A stretch of 64,000 nt of DNA from Streptomyces radicis. GTDB lineage: Bacteria > Actinomycetota > Actinomycetes > Streptomycetales > Streptomycetaceae. Location of the stretch: NCBI RefSeq assembly GCF_003626575.1, contig NZ_RBDY01000001.1:558001-622000 (forward strand), given 5' to 3'. Below the pieces are notes generated by a model. That model was not told where the DNA came from and did not search any database. It saw nothing but the letters and a program-made list of their open reading frames with translations. Both the position numbers and the translations under genes were made by a program. The stretch's first letter is position 1. Every line of letters begins with the position of its first letter. Positions 8,607-16,202 of this stretch are shown one piece after another.

Positions 8607-9497
8607 ATGGGTTCAGCCACGGCACCGACCATCCCCGGATTCGACCACGTCCGCGTCGAGGTGGCCGAGGGCGTCCGCCTCGCCACCGCCGTCGGCGGCA
8701 GCGGCCCCCCGGTCGTCCTGCTGCACGGCTTCCCGCAGACCCACCTGATGTGGCGGCACGTCGCGGCCGACCTGGCCCGGGACCACACGGTGATCTGCCC
8801 CGACCTGCGCGGCTACGGCGCCAGCGACAAGCCCGACGAGACCGGCCCCGACACCTATGCGAAACGGACCATGGCCCAGGACGTCGTGACCCTGGCCGGG
8901 CACCTGGGCCACGAGCGGTTCGCCCTCGCGGGCCACGACAGGGGAGCCCTGGTGGCGTTCAGGGCGGGCCTCGACCACCCGGGGACGATCACCCACCTGG
9001 CGTGCCTCGACGTGCTGCCGACGCTCGACATGTGGGAGGCCCTGCACGGCACGGGCGCGGCCGTCGGATTCCACCTCTACCTCATGGCCCAGCCGCCCGG
9101 GCTGCCCGAGCGGATGATCGAGGCGAGCGCCGACGCGTTCTTCGGCCACTTCATCGACCTGTGGGCCAACGGCCCCGAGGCGATCCCCGACGAGGTGCGC
9201 GCCGCCTATCTGCGGGCCTGCCGCGACGCGGTGCCGTCGATCGTCGCCGACTACCGCGCGTCCGCGGGCATCGACCTGGCGCACGACCTGGCCGACCGCG
9301 CGGCGGGCCACCGGCTGGCCATGCCCGTGACCGTGCTCCAGCAGGACTGGGGCGCGGCGCTCGGCTACGACGCCGCGGCCCTGTGGGGCGCGTGGGCGAA
9401 GGACCTCAGGCACTCCACCGTCTCGTGCGGCCACTTCATGGCCGAGGAGGACCCGGCCACCGTCACCGAGAGCCTGCGCGCGCTGCTGGCCAGGTGA
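8607..9497 (+). CDS. Alpha/beta-hydrolase, haloacetate dehalogenase / epoxide hydrolase-like
   Basis: A 296-residue alpha/beta hydrolase with oxyanion motif LLHGFPQTHLMW, nucleophile elbow GHDRGA (Asp111, Arg112) and catalytic His276 in SCGHFMAEE. RTMAQDVVTLAGHLGH and CLDVLPTLDMWE are typical of the haloacetate dehalogenase/soluble epoxide hydrolase group. At the site matching the His-Trp halide pair of fluoroacetate dehalogenases it has His but not the Trp (FHLYLMAQP), so C-F cleavage is doubtful. ATG 8607 gives the family-like N-terminus. It is divergent from the SARP regulator and ends at a strong bidirectional palindrome. Confidence 0.85.
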   Translation: MGSATAPTIPGFDHVRVEVAEGVRLATAVGGSGPPVVLLHGFPQTHLMWRHVAADLARDHTVICPDLRGYGASDKPDETGPDTYAKRTMAQDVVTLAGHLGHERFALAGHDRGALVAFRAGLDHPGTITHLACLDVLPTLDMWEALHGTGAAVGFHLYLMAQPPGLPERMIEASADAFFGHFIDLWANGPEAIPDEVRAAYLRACRDAVPSIVADYRASAGIDLAHDLADRAAGHRLAMPVTVLQQDWGAALGYDAAALWGAWAKDLRHSTVSCGHFMAEEDPATVTESLRALLAR

Positions 9498-9505
9498 CGC
9501 CACCA

Positions 9506-9533
9506 CCCCGCGGGGCCCATGGGCCCCGCGGGG
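9506..9533. terminator. 28-bp perfect palindrome between convergent genes
   Basis: A self-complementary block of 13-nt arms around a central AT (CCCCGCGGGGCCC, AT, then the complement). It fills the 37-nt gap between the hydrolase stop (9497) and the VOC gene stop (9535). It is likely a bidirectional transcription terminator. Confidence 0.65.
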
Positions 9534-9534
9534 C

Positions 9535-9912
9535 TCAGGCGCCGATGATCCTGTGCACCAGCTCCGGGGTCCACTCGACGTACTCGACGCCCGCCCCGTC
9601 CGCGTGGCGGGCGTAGAGGAACCGGCCCGTCGGCCCCTCGGTCACGGGGGTGGTGAGGGTGGCGCCCGCGGACTCGAGCGTCGCGCCGAGGGCCTTGAGA
9701 TCGTCGACCACGACGGTGGCCGAGGCGTGCCGGTACTTCGCGCGCTCCTCGGCCGGGCCCGCGATGACCAGGAAGTCGCCGATCGCGGCGAGGCCGATCG
9801 CCTCGAACGACAGCCGCAGGTGGGGCTGCTCGCCGGTGAGCCGCTCCAGGAGCGGCAGCGCGCCGTCGAGGTCGTCGGTCCACAGGCGTGCGTAGGTCTT
9901 CAGGATGGTCAT
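9535..9912 (-). CDS. VOC-superfamily (glyoxalase-fold) protein
   Basis: A 125-residue protein with the paired beta-alpha-beta-beta-beta layout of vicinal-oxygen-chelate proteins: ARLWTDDLDGALPLLERLTG, FEAIGLAAIGDFLVIAG, then ASATVVVDDLKAL and GVEYVEWTPE. Family members bind metals or drugs, or act as lyases and dioxygenases. Here the His/Glu metal set is incomplete, so a binding role is as likely as catalysis. It is divergent from the HxlR regulator 112 nt away, the usual arrangement for an HxlR-controlled single gene. Confidence 0.85.
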   Translation of the reverse strand: MTILKTYARLWTDDLDGALPLLERLTGEQPHLRLSFEAIGLAAIGDFLVIAGPAEERAKYRHASATVVVDDLKALGATLESAGATLTTPVTEGPTGRFLYARHADGAGVEYVEWTPELVHRIIGA

Positions 9913-10024
9913 GACGGCGCTCCCAGGCTCTCAGGCTCTCCGCGGTCTCTTCCGGTTACTGGGGAACCGTAGGTGAGTATGCTCTGACCTGGAAGAACGC
10001 ACTTTTCCGTGAGAGAGGCACCTG

Positions 10025-10423
10025 ATGGAAACCGAGCAGATCGGGCGCGCGCCCGAGGACGCGGACGTGTTGCGCGCGCACTCCCTGGCGCGCGAGATCT
10101 TCTCGGGGGTGGCCAACAAGTGGGCGCTGCTGATCATCAACGTCCTGGGCACGCGGACGCTGCGGTTCACCGAGCTGCGGACCGAGGTCGAGGGCATCAG
10201 CCACAAGATGCTCACGCAGACCCTGCGCGGCCTCGAACGGGACGGCGTCGTGCACAGGACCGTCCACGCGACGGTGCCGCCCCGCGTGGACTACCGCCTC
10301 ACCGAGGCGGGCGAGGCCCTGCGCGCCACGGTCAACGGCATGTGCGCCTGGACCCGCCGCTACCTCGACGAGATCGAGGCGGCCCGCAGCCGCTTCGCGG
10401 CACGGAACGGCGACACCCCCTGA
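10025..10423 (+). CDS. HxlR-family winged-helix regulator
   Basis: A 132-residue protein with the HxlR core: LAREIFSGVANKWALLIINV, LRFTELRTEVEGISHKMLTQTLRGLERDG (recognition region), and VDYRLTEAGEAL. The family Cys near the N-terminus is absent (ADVLRAHSL), so redox or aldehyde sensing by that Cys is unlikely. It probably controls the divergent VOC gene. The operator must lie in 9913-10024, but no clear palindrome was seen. Confidence 0.9.
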   Translation: METEQIGRAPEDADVLRAHSLAREIFSGVANKWALLIINVLGTRTLRFTELRTEVEGISHKMLTQTLRGLERDGVVHRTVHATVPPRVDYRLTEAGEALRATVNGMCAWTRRYLDEIEAARSRFAARNGDTP

Positions 10424-10508
10424 CACCCCGTCGCGCACGGTGGACCGATGATCATCTGGTTGAACGGCGCGTCCGCGGCGCCAGGGGCGTCGCCGATCAG
10501 GTGGTCGT

Positions 10509-10820
10509 TCACAGGGCGGCGAGAAAGCGCGCGAAGCGGTCGACGCCGCTGTTGGCGGGGGTGAACCCCGGCTCGTCGACGGGGCGTGCCCACAGCGCTC
10601 CGGTGGCGCCGTCGAGGCACAGCTCGTCGCCGTAGCAGTGGCCGAGCAGCGCCCAGGGGCCGATGGAGTCGGGCAGGCCTGAGGGGAGGGCGTCCTCGGG
10701 GTCGTAGAGGAAGCCGGGCACCACGGGCAGCCCGGCCTCGCTCAGGAAGCGACGCGTTTCCGCGTGCGCGATCCGCCCCCGGGTGCGGCCCGGCGACCGC
10801 CGGGCCCCACCCGGGGGCAC
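10509..10820 (-). CDS. Short SUKH-4-like immunity protein, possibly truncated
   Basis: The 103 residues match the style of SUKH-4/SMI1-type immunity proteins of polymorphic toxin systems: TRRFLSEAGLPVVPGFLYDP near the start, then GHCYGDELCLDGATGALWARP and NSGVDRFARFLAAL. Members usually continue for another ~60-80 residues, but this one stops right after FLAAL. No toxin gene adjoins, and the gene trails the isochorismatase by 9 nt, so it looks like an orphan or shortened copy. The first ~15 residues are low-complexity and the true start is uncertain. Family assignment is from motif memory only. Confidence 0.5.
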   Translation of the reverse strand: MPPGGARRSPGRTRGRIAHAETRRFLSEAGLPVVPGFLYDPEDALPSGLPDSIGPWALLGHCYGDELCLDGATGALWARPVDEPGFTPANSGVDRFARFLAAL

Positions 10821-10829
10821 GGTCGTGGG

Positions 10830-11414
10830 TCAGGAGTGCGTCTTGGCCAGCAGGTCGAGGATTTCCTCGGTGGTGCCGGTCTCGGCGATGCGGGGGAAGA
10901 CCTTCGCGACGCTGTTGTGGTGCGCGTCGGCGTCCAGGTCGGTCACCGCGTCCGTGGCCACCGTGACGTGGTAGCCGTGCTCGTGGGCGGTGCGGGCGGT
11001 GGACTCCACGCCCATGGTGGTCGCGGCGCCGGTCAGGACGATCTGGGTGATCCCCCTGCGGCGCAGCTGGAGTTCGAGGTCGGTGCCGTGGAACGCCGAC
11101 CAGTTGCGCTTGGCGACCACGATGTCCTCGGGCTGTCCGGCGAGCGCGTCCACGATCCGGTCCCAGCCCTCGGGCCTGGTCGCGGCGTGGCGGGGGAGGT
11201 CGGTGCGGCCTGGCACGGCGTCGCCGCCGTCGGGGGCGAAGGTGAGGCGGACCAGCACGACGGGCAGGCCGCGGTCGCGGAAGGCGTCGGCGAGGCGCAC
11301 CGTGCGGGCCAGGATGTCGGCGGTGGTGTGCGGTGCGCCCGACGCGGCCAGGACGCTGTTCTGGAGGTCGATGGCGACCAGGGCGGTCTTCGGGTCGAGG
11401 GCGGTGACGGCCAT
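10830..11414 (-). CDS. Isochorismatase-like hydrolase without the catalytic Cys
   Basis: A 194-residue isochorismatase-fold protein: Asp16 (VAIDLQNSVL), Lys102 (VAKRNWSAF) and the TGAATTMGVESTAR loop. In cysteine hydrolases of this fold (nicotinamidase, N-carbamoyl-sarcosine amidase) that loop carries Cys where this protein has Gly135. True isochorismatases (EntB/PhzD type) also have Gly there, so vinyl-ether hydrolysis or a non-catalytic role fits better than amidase. The SUKH-like gene follows. MarR lies upstream on the same strand after a 93-nt gap and may repress it. Confidence 0.85.
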   Translation of the reverse strand: MAVTALDPKTALVAIDLQNSVLAASGAPHTTADILARTVRLADAFRDRGLPVVLVRLTFAPDGGDAVPGRTDLPRHAATRPEGWDRIVDALAGQPEDIVVAKRNWSAFHGTDLELQLRRRGITQIVLTGAATTMGVESTARTAHEHGYHVTVATDAVTDLDADAHHNSVAKVFPRIAETGTTEEILDLLAKTHS

Positions 11415-11507
11415 GACGGGGCCTCTCTCATGGGAAGGGAACGGGTAACGGGTCGAACGAGGTGGCGTACGCGGGTCGTTGGCGGCCGTGCGCCGCCACG
11501 GCGCGGC

Positions 11508-11957
11508 TCATGACTGCGCCACGGCGTCGAGCAGCTCCATGGCCGCGATGACGGCCTCGAGCTGCTCCCGCGTGCCGTGCTCCTGGAGGCTGCGGGCCAG
11601 CCATGCCTCGCGGGCCCGCCGGTCGTCGAGGCGTCGCTCGCGGCCGGTGCGGGTCAGCTCGATCAGCTGGCGGCGCCCGTCGTCGGGGTCGGGGTGCCGT
11701 TCGACGAGCCCGGCCTCCTCGAGGGCGGCGACGGTCCTGGCCATCGACTGCGGGCGGACCCGTTCGACGGACGCGAGGTCGCTCGCCGAGGCCGGGCCCG
11801 CCTTGTCGAGCCGCATCAGCACCGAAGCCTGGGCCGACGAGAGGCCCTTCGCCTCCTCCAGGGCGTTGATCCTGCGGCGGAGCCGGGTGAACACCACCCA
11901 TACGTCGCCCGCCGCCCTGGCCGCCGTCCTGGAGATGTCAGGGGCGTGGTCGTTCAT
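11508..11957 (-). CDS. MarR-family transcriptional regulator
   Basis: A 149-residue protein with helices and wing of MarR: VWVVFTRLRRRINALEE, LSSAQASVLMRLDKAGPASASDLA, RVRPQSMARTVAALEEAGLV, and the wing RHPDPDDGRRQLIELT. It shares a 156-nt divergent region with the AraC gene, and that region carries an array of CAGCCC/GGGCTG palindromes, its probable operator. Downstream on the same strand is the isochorismatase gene. Phenolic ligands are typical of the family; none can be assigned. Confidence 0.92.
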   Translation of the reverse strand: MNDHAPDISRTAARAAGDVWVVFTRLRRRINALEEAKGLSSAQASVLMRLDKAGPASASDLASVERVRPQSMARTVAALEEAGLVERHPDPDDGRRQLIELTRTGRERRLDDRRAREAWLARSLQEHGTREQLEAVIAAMELLDAVAQS

Positions 11958-11974
11958 GCCCCCACGGTAGATCG

Positions 11975-12030
11975 ACAGCCCAGGCTGTTCAATACGGGCT
12001 GTGCAGTCCGGGCTGCACAGCCCGGGCTGT
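11975..12030. promoter_or_regulatory. Operator array between marR and the AraC-type gene
   Basis: Three nested inverted repeats share the half-site CAGCCC/GGGCTG. They are ACAGCC-CA-GGCTGT (11975-11988); GGGCTGTGCAG at 11996-12006 paired with its complement at 12013-12023; and the perfect 14-bp ACAGCCCGGGCTGT (12017-12030). Position and repetition suggest cooperative MarR binding controlling both divergent genes. Confidence 0.6.
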
Positions 12031-12113
12031 CCATCGCCCGCCGGTCGGTTCGGGCGACGGCTTCGGTATCGTCGACGGCCAGGAGTGAGACCCGCGTGAA
12101 CGCCGGGGGGCGC

Positions 12114-13097
12114 ATGGTGATCAGGACGGTGTTCCGCGGCGAAGACCTGCCGCGGGCCGAGCGGTTGGCCGCCTTCGACGCGTTACAGGCGAAGAGCCCC
12201 CACTCGATGCGCTTCGGGTCGGAGCGCCCCGGGGAGTTCCTGGCCACGGCGCGGGAGCTGGAGCTCGGGGCGGTCAACGTCGTGGAGCTGACGTGCTCGA
12301 CCGCCGATGTGTGGCGCACGCCGCGGCTGATCCGGGAGTCGGACCCCGAGCTGTACTCGGTCGTGTTCGCGCTGCGCGGCGAGGTCGCGGTGACCCAGGC
12401 GGACCGCGAAGCGGTGCTCGGCGGGCGCGACTTCGCGCTGTACGACAGCTCGCGCCCGTTCCGCATCCACATCGCCGCCGACCGGGACACCGCGACGCTG
12501 GTGCGCGCCCATGTGCCCAGGGCGCTGCTCCCGCTGCCCGAGGGCGACGCCGACCGGCTGCTCGCGGTGCCGCTGCCGGGGGAGGAGGGCGTGGGGGCGC
12601 TGTTCACGCGGTTCCTCGCGGGGCTGACCACGGGCGCCGACGCCTACCGCCCGGCCGATGTGCCCCGGCTCGGCACCATCGCCCTCGACCTGCTGACCGC
12701 GGCGCTCGCCCACCACGCCGAGGCCCAGGACGCGGTGCCGTCGGAGTCCCGGCAGGGCGCGCTCCTCGCGCGCATCCAGGCGTTCGTCCAACGGCACCTG
12801 CACGACCCGCGGTTGGCCCCCGGCGTGATCGCGGCCGCCCATCACATCTCGCTGAGCCAGCTGCACCGGGTCTTCCGGGCCCACGACACCACGGTCTCGG
12901 CCTGGATCCGCGGCCTGCGCCTCGAACGCGCCCGGCGCGACCTCGCCGACCCCGCGCTGCGGGCCGTGCCCGTCCACCGGATCGCGGCCCGCAGTGGGTT
13001 CAGGGACCACGCCACGTTCACGCGCGCCTTCCGCGCCGCCTACGGCGCGCCGCCCCGGGACTACCGGCACCGCGCCCTCGGCCTCCCGTCGGCCTGA
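12114..13097 (+). CDS. AraC-family regulator with AraC-binding-like N-domain
   Basis: A 327-residue protein. The N-terminal ~200 residues are a cupin-like sensor of the AraC_binding_2 type (FRGEDLPRAERLAAF, PHSMRFGSERPGEF, VFALRGEVAVTQADR, FALYDSSRPF). The C-terminal ~105 residues are a double helix-turn-helix (HHISLSQLHRVFRAHDTTVS, IAARSGFRDHATFTRAFRAA, PPRDYRHRAL). ATG 12114 is used; a GTG at 12096 in the same frame, with AGGAG 10 nt upstream, is an equal alternative. It is divergent from marR and may activate neighbouring genes. The effector is unknown. Confidence 0.88.
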   Translation: MVIRTVFRGEDLPRAERLAAFDALQAKSPHSMRFGSERPGEFLATARELELGAVNVVELTCSTADVWRTPRLIRESDPELYSVVFALRGEVAVTQADREAVLGGRDFALYDSSRPFRIHIAADRDTATLVRAHVPRALLPLPEGDADRLLAVPLPGEEGVGALFTRFLAGLTTGADAYRPADVPRLGTIALDLLTAALAHHAEAQDAVPSESRQGALLARIQAFVQRHLHDPRLAPGVIAAAHHISLSQLHRVFRAHDTTVSAWIRGLRLERARRDLADPALRAVPVHRIAARSGFRDHATFTRAFRAAYGAPPRDYRHRALGLPSA

Positions 13098-13100
13098 GGC

Positions 13101-13208
13101 TCAGGCGCGAAAGCCGCCCCACTCCGGGCAGTTGTCGGGGCCCGGTGTTCCCGGGTGCTGGTCCCAGATGTTGCCGCGGGCGAATGTCCGCCCCTTCCGT
13201 CCTCGCAT
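13101..13208 (-). CDS. Orphan 35-residue peptide
   Basis: A small gene missed by length cut-offs. ATG at 13208 has a strong ribosome site (GGGGAG, 6 nt upstream), and its codons mostly end in G or C. The N-terminus is basic (MRGRKGRTFARG). The rest is neutral to acidic with two Trp, a Cys, four Pro and a dense turn-forming centre (HPGTPGPDNCPEWGG). There is no signal peptide and no modification enzyme nearby, so a modified-peptide precursor is possible but unsupported. It ends 3 nt from the AraC gene stop (convergent). I do not recognise the family. Confidence 0.55.
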   Translation of the reverse strand: MRGRKGRTFARGNIWDQHPGTPGPDNCPEWGGFRA

Positions 13209-13226
13209 GTTCCGCTCCCCTTCGGA

Positions 13227-13251
13227 TTCCTGGATTCCACTTCCTGGATTC
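13227..13251. repeat. Direct repeat upstream of the small peptide gene
   Basis: TTCCTGGATTC occurs at 13227-13237 and 13241-13251, a 14-bp period, 19 nt or more upstream of the peptide start. This is less GC-rich than its surroundings and may be a promoter or operator. Confidence 0.35.
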
Positions 13252-13387
13252 GGCGACTGCGATGCGTCACCGGCCCTCCCGGGGCCGCCCCCGGGACCGA
13301 CCCGTGACCGCACCGGAACGATCGTGGCACGCCGTCCGCGCGTGGCCTTGTCCCCGCGTGGCCACTCGCTTGACGCCGCGTCGCCGG

Positions 13388-13735
13388 TCATCCGGGCGGT
13401 GAGACCTCGCCGCCGAGACCGATCTCGTTGCCGTCGGCGTCGCGGAAGATCCACTTCCATACGTTCCCGTGCTTCTCCACGTCCACGGGGCGCGGCCCCC
13501 GTCCGGCGATCCGCTCGACCTCGGCGGCGGGGTCGTCCCGCCAGATCATGCACACCGCGCCACCGGCCCGCCCCGCGTCCTCGACGATGTACAGGTAGCG
13601 GTCCTCGGCCAACCGCCACACCGCCTCGACATCGTTGGGGTGGAAGGCGGGCTCGGCGCCCAGCAGCCGCTCGTACCACTCCAGCGCGCTCGCGTAGTCG
13701 CGCACCGGAACTCCCGCGAAGATTCCCACCGCCAT
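13388..13735 (-). CDS. VOC-superfamily (glyoxalase/bleomycin-resistance-like) protein
   Basis: A 115-residue single-domain VOC protein: GVPVRDYASALEWYERLLG, AEPAFHPNDVEAVWRLAEDRYLYIVED, VCMIWRDDPAAEVERIA and the terminal WKWIFRDADGNEIGLG. The Glu of GNEIGL is the usual metal or substrate ligand position. ATG 13735 follows GGGGA. It stands alone between the peptide gene and the CDF/ArsR operon, 82 nt from the CDF stop, and may be transcribed with it. Confidence 0.85.
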   Translation of the reverse strand: MAVGIFAGVPVRDYASALEWYERLLGAEPAFHPNDVEAVWRLAEDRYLYIVEDAGRAGGAVCMIWRDDPAAEVERIAGRGPRPVDVEKHGNVWKWIFRDADGNEIGLGGEVSPPG

Positions 13736-13817
13736 GACCGCGTCCCCACTTTCTCGATGTCGACGTCGGCCACGGGGCCGCTCCCGTCGAGAGGCAGACC
13801 GCGGCCATCGGCGGAAC

Positions 13818-14528
13818 TCATCTGTGCCCGCACGCGCAGTCGTCCGCCCCACCCGGTGGGGCGGCAAGCGCCGCCGCCGCGGGGGGCGTTGCACAACAGC
13901 CCTTGCCGCGCCAGGCGTCGACGCCCTCCCTGACCGCGAGGGCCGCGATGGCCAGCGCCGCGACGGGGTCGGCCCAGGCCCAGCCCAGGGTGGCGTTGGC
14001 GACCAGACCCACGAGCAGCACCGCGGAGAGGTAGGTGCACAGCAGCGTCTGCCGGGAGTCGGCGACGGCGGAGGCGGAGCCCAGCTCCCGCCCTGCCCTG
14101 CGCTGCGCCGCGGACAGGAAGGGCATCACGGCCAGGGACAGGGCGGCGAGCACGATCCCCGGCGGTGAGCCGTCCGCCTCGCCGCCGCCGGTCAGCGCCC
14201 TGACCGCGTCGACGGTGACATAGGCGGCGAGCGCGAAGAACGAGAGGGCGATGATCCGCAGGGCCCGCCGCTCCCTGGCCTCGCGCACGGCGTGGTCGCG
14301 CGCGGAGAACTGCCAGGCGACCGCGGCGGCCGACGAGACCTCCACCAGCGAGTCGAGGCCGAAGCCGATCAGCGCGGACGACGAGGCCACCGTTCCCGCG
14401 GTGATCGCCACCGCGGCCTCGACCAGGTTGTAGGCGATGGTCGCGGCGACCAGCAGCCGCACCCTGCGGGCGAGGGCTTCGCGGCGGGCCGGGCCTGGGC
14501 CCAGGGTCAGGGATATCCGCGCGGTCAT
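13818..14528 (-). CDS. Cation diffusion facilitator-type metal transporter
   Basis: A 236-residue membrane protein with five to six helices. Helices 1 and 2 carry the CDF arrangement VAATIAYNLVEAAVAI and SSALIGFGLDSLVEVSSA, in which polar Asn, Glu and Asp line the path. Later segments are LRIIALSFFALAAYVTVDAV, GIVLAALSLAVMPF and LLCTYLSAVLLVGLVANAT. The C-terminus ends in a Cys/His-rich tail (GKGCC, DDCACGHR) instead of a full cytoplasmic domain, probably for thiophilic metals. It follows the CmtR-like sensor by 13 nt, so Cd(II)/Pb(II) or Zn(II) efflux is inferred. Confidence 0.85.
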   Translation of the reverse strand: MTARISLTLGPGPARREALARRVRLLVAATIAYNLVEAAVAITAGTVASSSALIGFGLDSLVEVSSAAAVAWQFSARDHAVREARERRALRIIALSFFALAAYVTVDAVRALTGGGEADGSPPGIVLAALSLAVMPFLSAAQRRAGRELGSASAVADSRQTLLCTYLSAVLLVGLVANATLGWAWADPVAALAIAALAVREGVDAWRGKGCCATPPAAAALAAPPGGADDCACGHR

Positions 14529-14541
14529 GTCAGCGGTCAAG

Positions 14542-14877
14542 TCAGCAGCAGCCCTTCTCGTCGGCGTCCGGGCACGTGCGGTCCGCCTCGACGGCCACCA
14601 CGGCGGTGCGCAGGTCGTCCAGCGCGTGGCCGAGCCGTTGGTCGGCGAGCTCGTACCGCGTGCGGCGGCCGACGGGCACGGCGACGACCAGGCCGCAGTC
14701 GCGCAGGCACGCCAAGTGGTTCGAGAGACGGGTCCTGGAGATCCCCAACTCCTCGGCCAGATCGGACGGATGAGCCGGGGCCTCGCGCAGGGCGAGCAGC
14801 AGGTGACAGCGGATCGGATCGGCCAGCGCGCGGCCGAACCGCGTGAGGATCTCGACCTCGGAAGCGATGGTGAGCAC
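14542..14877 (-). CDS. cmtR: ArsR/SmtB-family metal sensor, CmtR type
   Basis: A 111-residue winged-helix repressor. It carries Cys57 and Cys61 (LACLRDC, in the recognition helix) and Cys102 (RTCPDADE), the same numbering as the Cd(II)/Pb(II) ligands of mycobacterial CmtR. Neighbouring text (FGRALADPIRC, CGLVVAV) also matches that protein. A further CC ends the chain. GTG at 14877 is the only family-like start and has little leader, so leaderless translation is possible. It should repress its own operon with the CDF exporter until Cd or Pb binds. Confidence 0.88.
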   Translation of the reverse strand: MLTIASEVEILTRFGRALADPIRCHLLLALREAPAHPSDLAEELGISRTRLSNHLACLRDCGLVVAVPVGRRTRYELADQRLGHALDDLRTAVVAVEADRTCPDADEKGCC

Positions 14878-14896
14878 ATCGGGAGATTAGTACACG

Positions 14897-14917
14897 GGAT
14901 CGTGAATTCATAGATCC
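14897..14917. promoter_or_regulatory. Candidate CmtR operator
   Basis: GGATC...GATCC arms flank TGAATTCA in a 21-bp AT-rich imperfect palindrome, 20 nt upstream of the sensor start and near the stop of the convergent-side MFS gene. A repressor site is expected here, but the exact motif is unproven. Confidence 0.4.
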
Positions 14918-14927
14918 ATGTATCGGC

Positions 14928-16202
14928 TCATGTGGAGACGGAGAGGTCCTTCGCCCCCGTTCCCTCCCGACGCGGCGCCCCGAGCCCGCCGGTGCGGCCG
15001 AGGGCGTGCACGGCTCCCGCGCAGGCCGCGCCCGTCGCCGCCAGGCCGAGCCAGGCGAGCCACAGCGCGTCATGGCGCTCCGCGACGTCCCACAGCGCGC
15101 CGGTCGCGAGGTTGCCCGCGGTGATGCCGAGCCCGGAGACGGTGTGGTAAAGGCCGTAGTGGGTGGCGACGAGCCGGTTCCCCGAGAGCGAGACGATCGT
15201 GTCCATCTCGAACGGGTAGATCAACGCGCTCCCCGCCGCGAGCAGCACCACGGCCACCACCAGGGCGGCGACGACCGCGTGCCCCCGGTCCGCGGGTGCG
15301 AGGGCGAGGGGCACGAAGGCCAGCCCGAGCCACGCCAGGCCGCGCACCAGTGCCCGGGTGGAGTCCCAGCGGCGTTTCGCCCAGTCCGTGAGCCGCAGTT
15401 GGCCCAGCACGGCGACCGCGGCCGAGACCACGAAGAGCCCGCTGGTCACCCGGGTCCCCGCGCCGCCGAGCGCGTGCTCGGCGGCCAGCGGCAGGGCGAG
15501 GTAGATCTGGAACGCCAGGACGTAGGAGCCGGTCATCGCGGCGGAGAACAGCAGGAACGGCCGGTTGGACGCGACCACCCGCCACGAGGCCAGCACCCCG
15601 ACCGCGTCGCCCTCAGCCCCGGTGGCCGGTCGCCGCGCGGGCAGGGCGACCCCTTGCAGCACCGTCAGCGCGGCGAACACGCCCGCCGCCACCGCGCACA
15701 CCAGCCGGAAGTCGGCGGCCAGCAGCGCGAGGCCGACCAGCGGGCCGAGCAGCATCCCGGCCTGGTAGTAGACGTTGAACGCGGCGAACGCCTCCACCCG
15801 CCGCTCCCCGGCCTCGGCCGCGAGGTGGGCGCGGACGGCGGGGTTGAACAGGGCACCGGCGAGCCCGGTGGCCGCCGAGGCCGCGACCAGCGCGGGAACG
15901 GAGTCGACCCAGCCCAGCAGCGCGAAGCCCGCCGTGCGCAGCAGGCAGCCCGCCATGATCGGGCCCTTGGGCCCGAAGCGGTCGGCGAGGGTCCCGCCGA
16001 CGAGGAACATCCCCTGCTGGGAGAGGTTGCGCACGCCCAGGATCAGCCCCGCGGTCCACGCGGCGAGCCCCAGGTCGCCCGTGAGATGGGCGGCGAGGTA
16101 GGGCATGAGCATGTAGAACGCCAGGTTGATGGCGAACTGGTTGACCATCAACACCCGTGCGGCGGGCGGGAAGGAGCGGGTGGTCCGCCACAGCGACCTC
16201 AT
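14928..16202 (-). CDS. Major facilitator superfamily exporter
   Basis: A 424-residue, roughly 12-helix MFS protein. It has the inter-helix 2/3 motif [21 protein letters not shown], a helix-5 type [13 protein letters not shown], and a central cytoplasmic loop around residue 200 ([13 protein letters not shown]). The start overlaps the cysteine-synthase-like gene (ATGA), so the two are coupled. Conserved coupling of a beta-replacement enzyme with an MFS exporter suggests the product is an amino-acid-like metabolite that is secreted. The substrate is unknown. Confidence 0.88.
   Translation of the reverse strand: MRSLWRTTRSFPPAARVLMVNQFAINLAFYMLMPYLAAHLTGDLGLAAWTAGLILGVRNLSQQGMFLVGGTLADRFGPKGPIMAGCLLRTAGFALLGWVDSVPALVAASAATGLAGALFNPAVRAHLAAEAGERRVEAFAAFNVYYQAGMLLGPLVGLALLAADFRLVCAVAAGVFAALTVLQGVALPARRPATGAEGDAVGVLASWRVVASNRPFLLFSAAMTGSYVLAFQIYLALPLAAEHALGGAGTRVTSGLFVVSAAVAVLGQLRLTDWAKRRWDSTRALVRGLAWLGLAFVPLALAPADRGHAVVAALVVAVVLLAAGSALIYPFEMDTIVSLSGNRLVATHYGLYHTVSGLGITAGNLATGALWDVAERHDALWLAWLGLAATGAACAGAVHALGRTGGLGAPRREGTGAKDLSVST

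Noticed and set aside
6389..9616. Very long open frame (over 1000 codons) on the plus strand
   Set aside because: It runs antisense to the SARP gene and then out of frame through the hydrolase. Its composition is Arg/Gly/Pro/Ala-rich with no domain, typical of shadow frames in GC-rich DNA.
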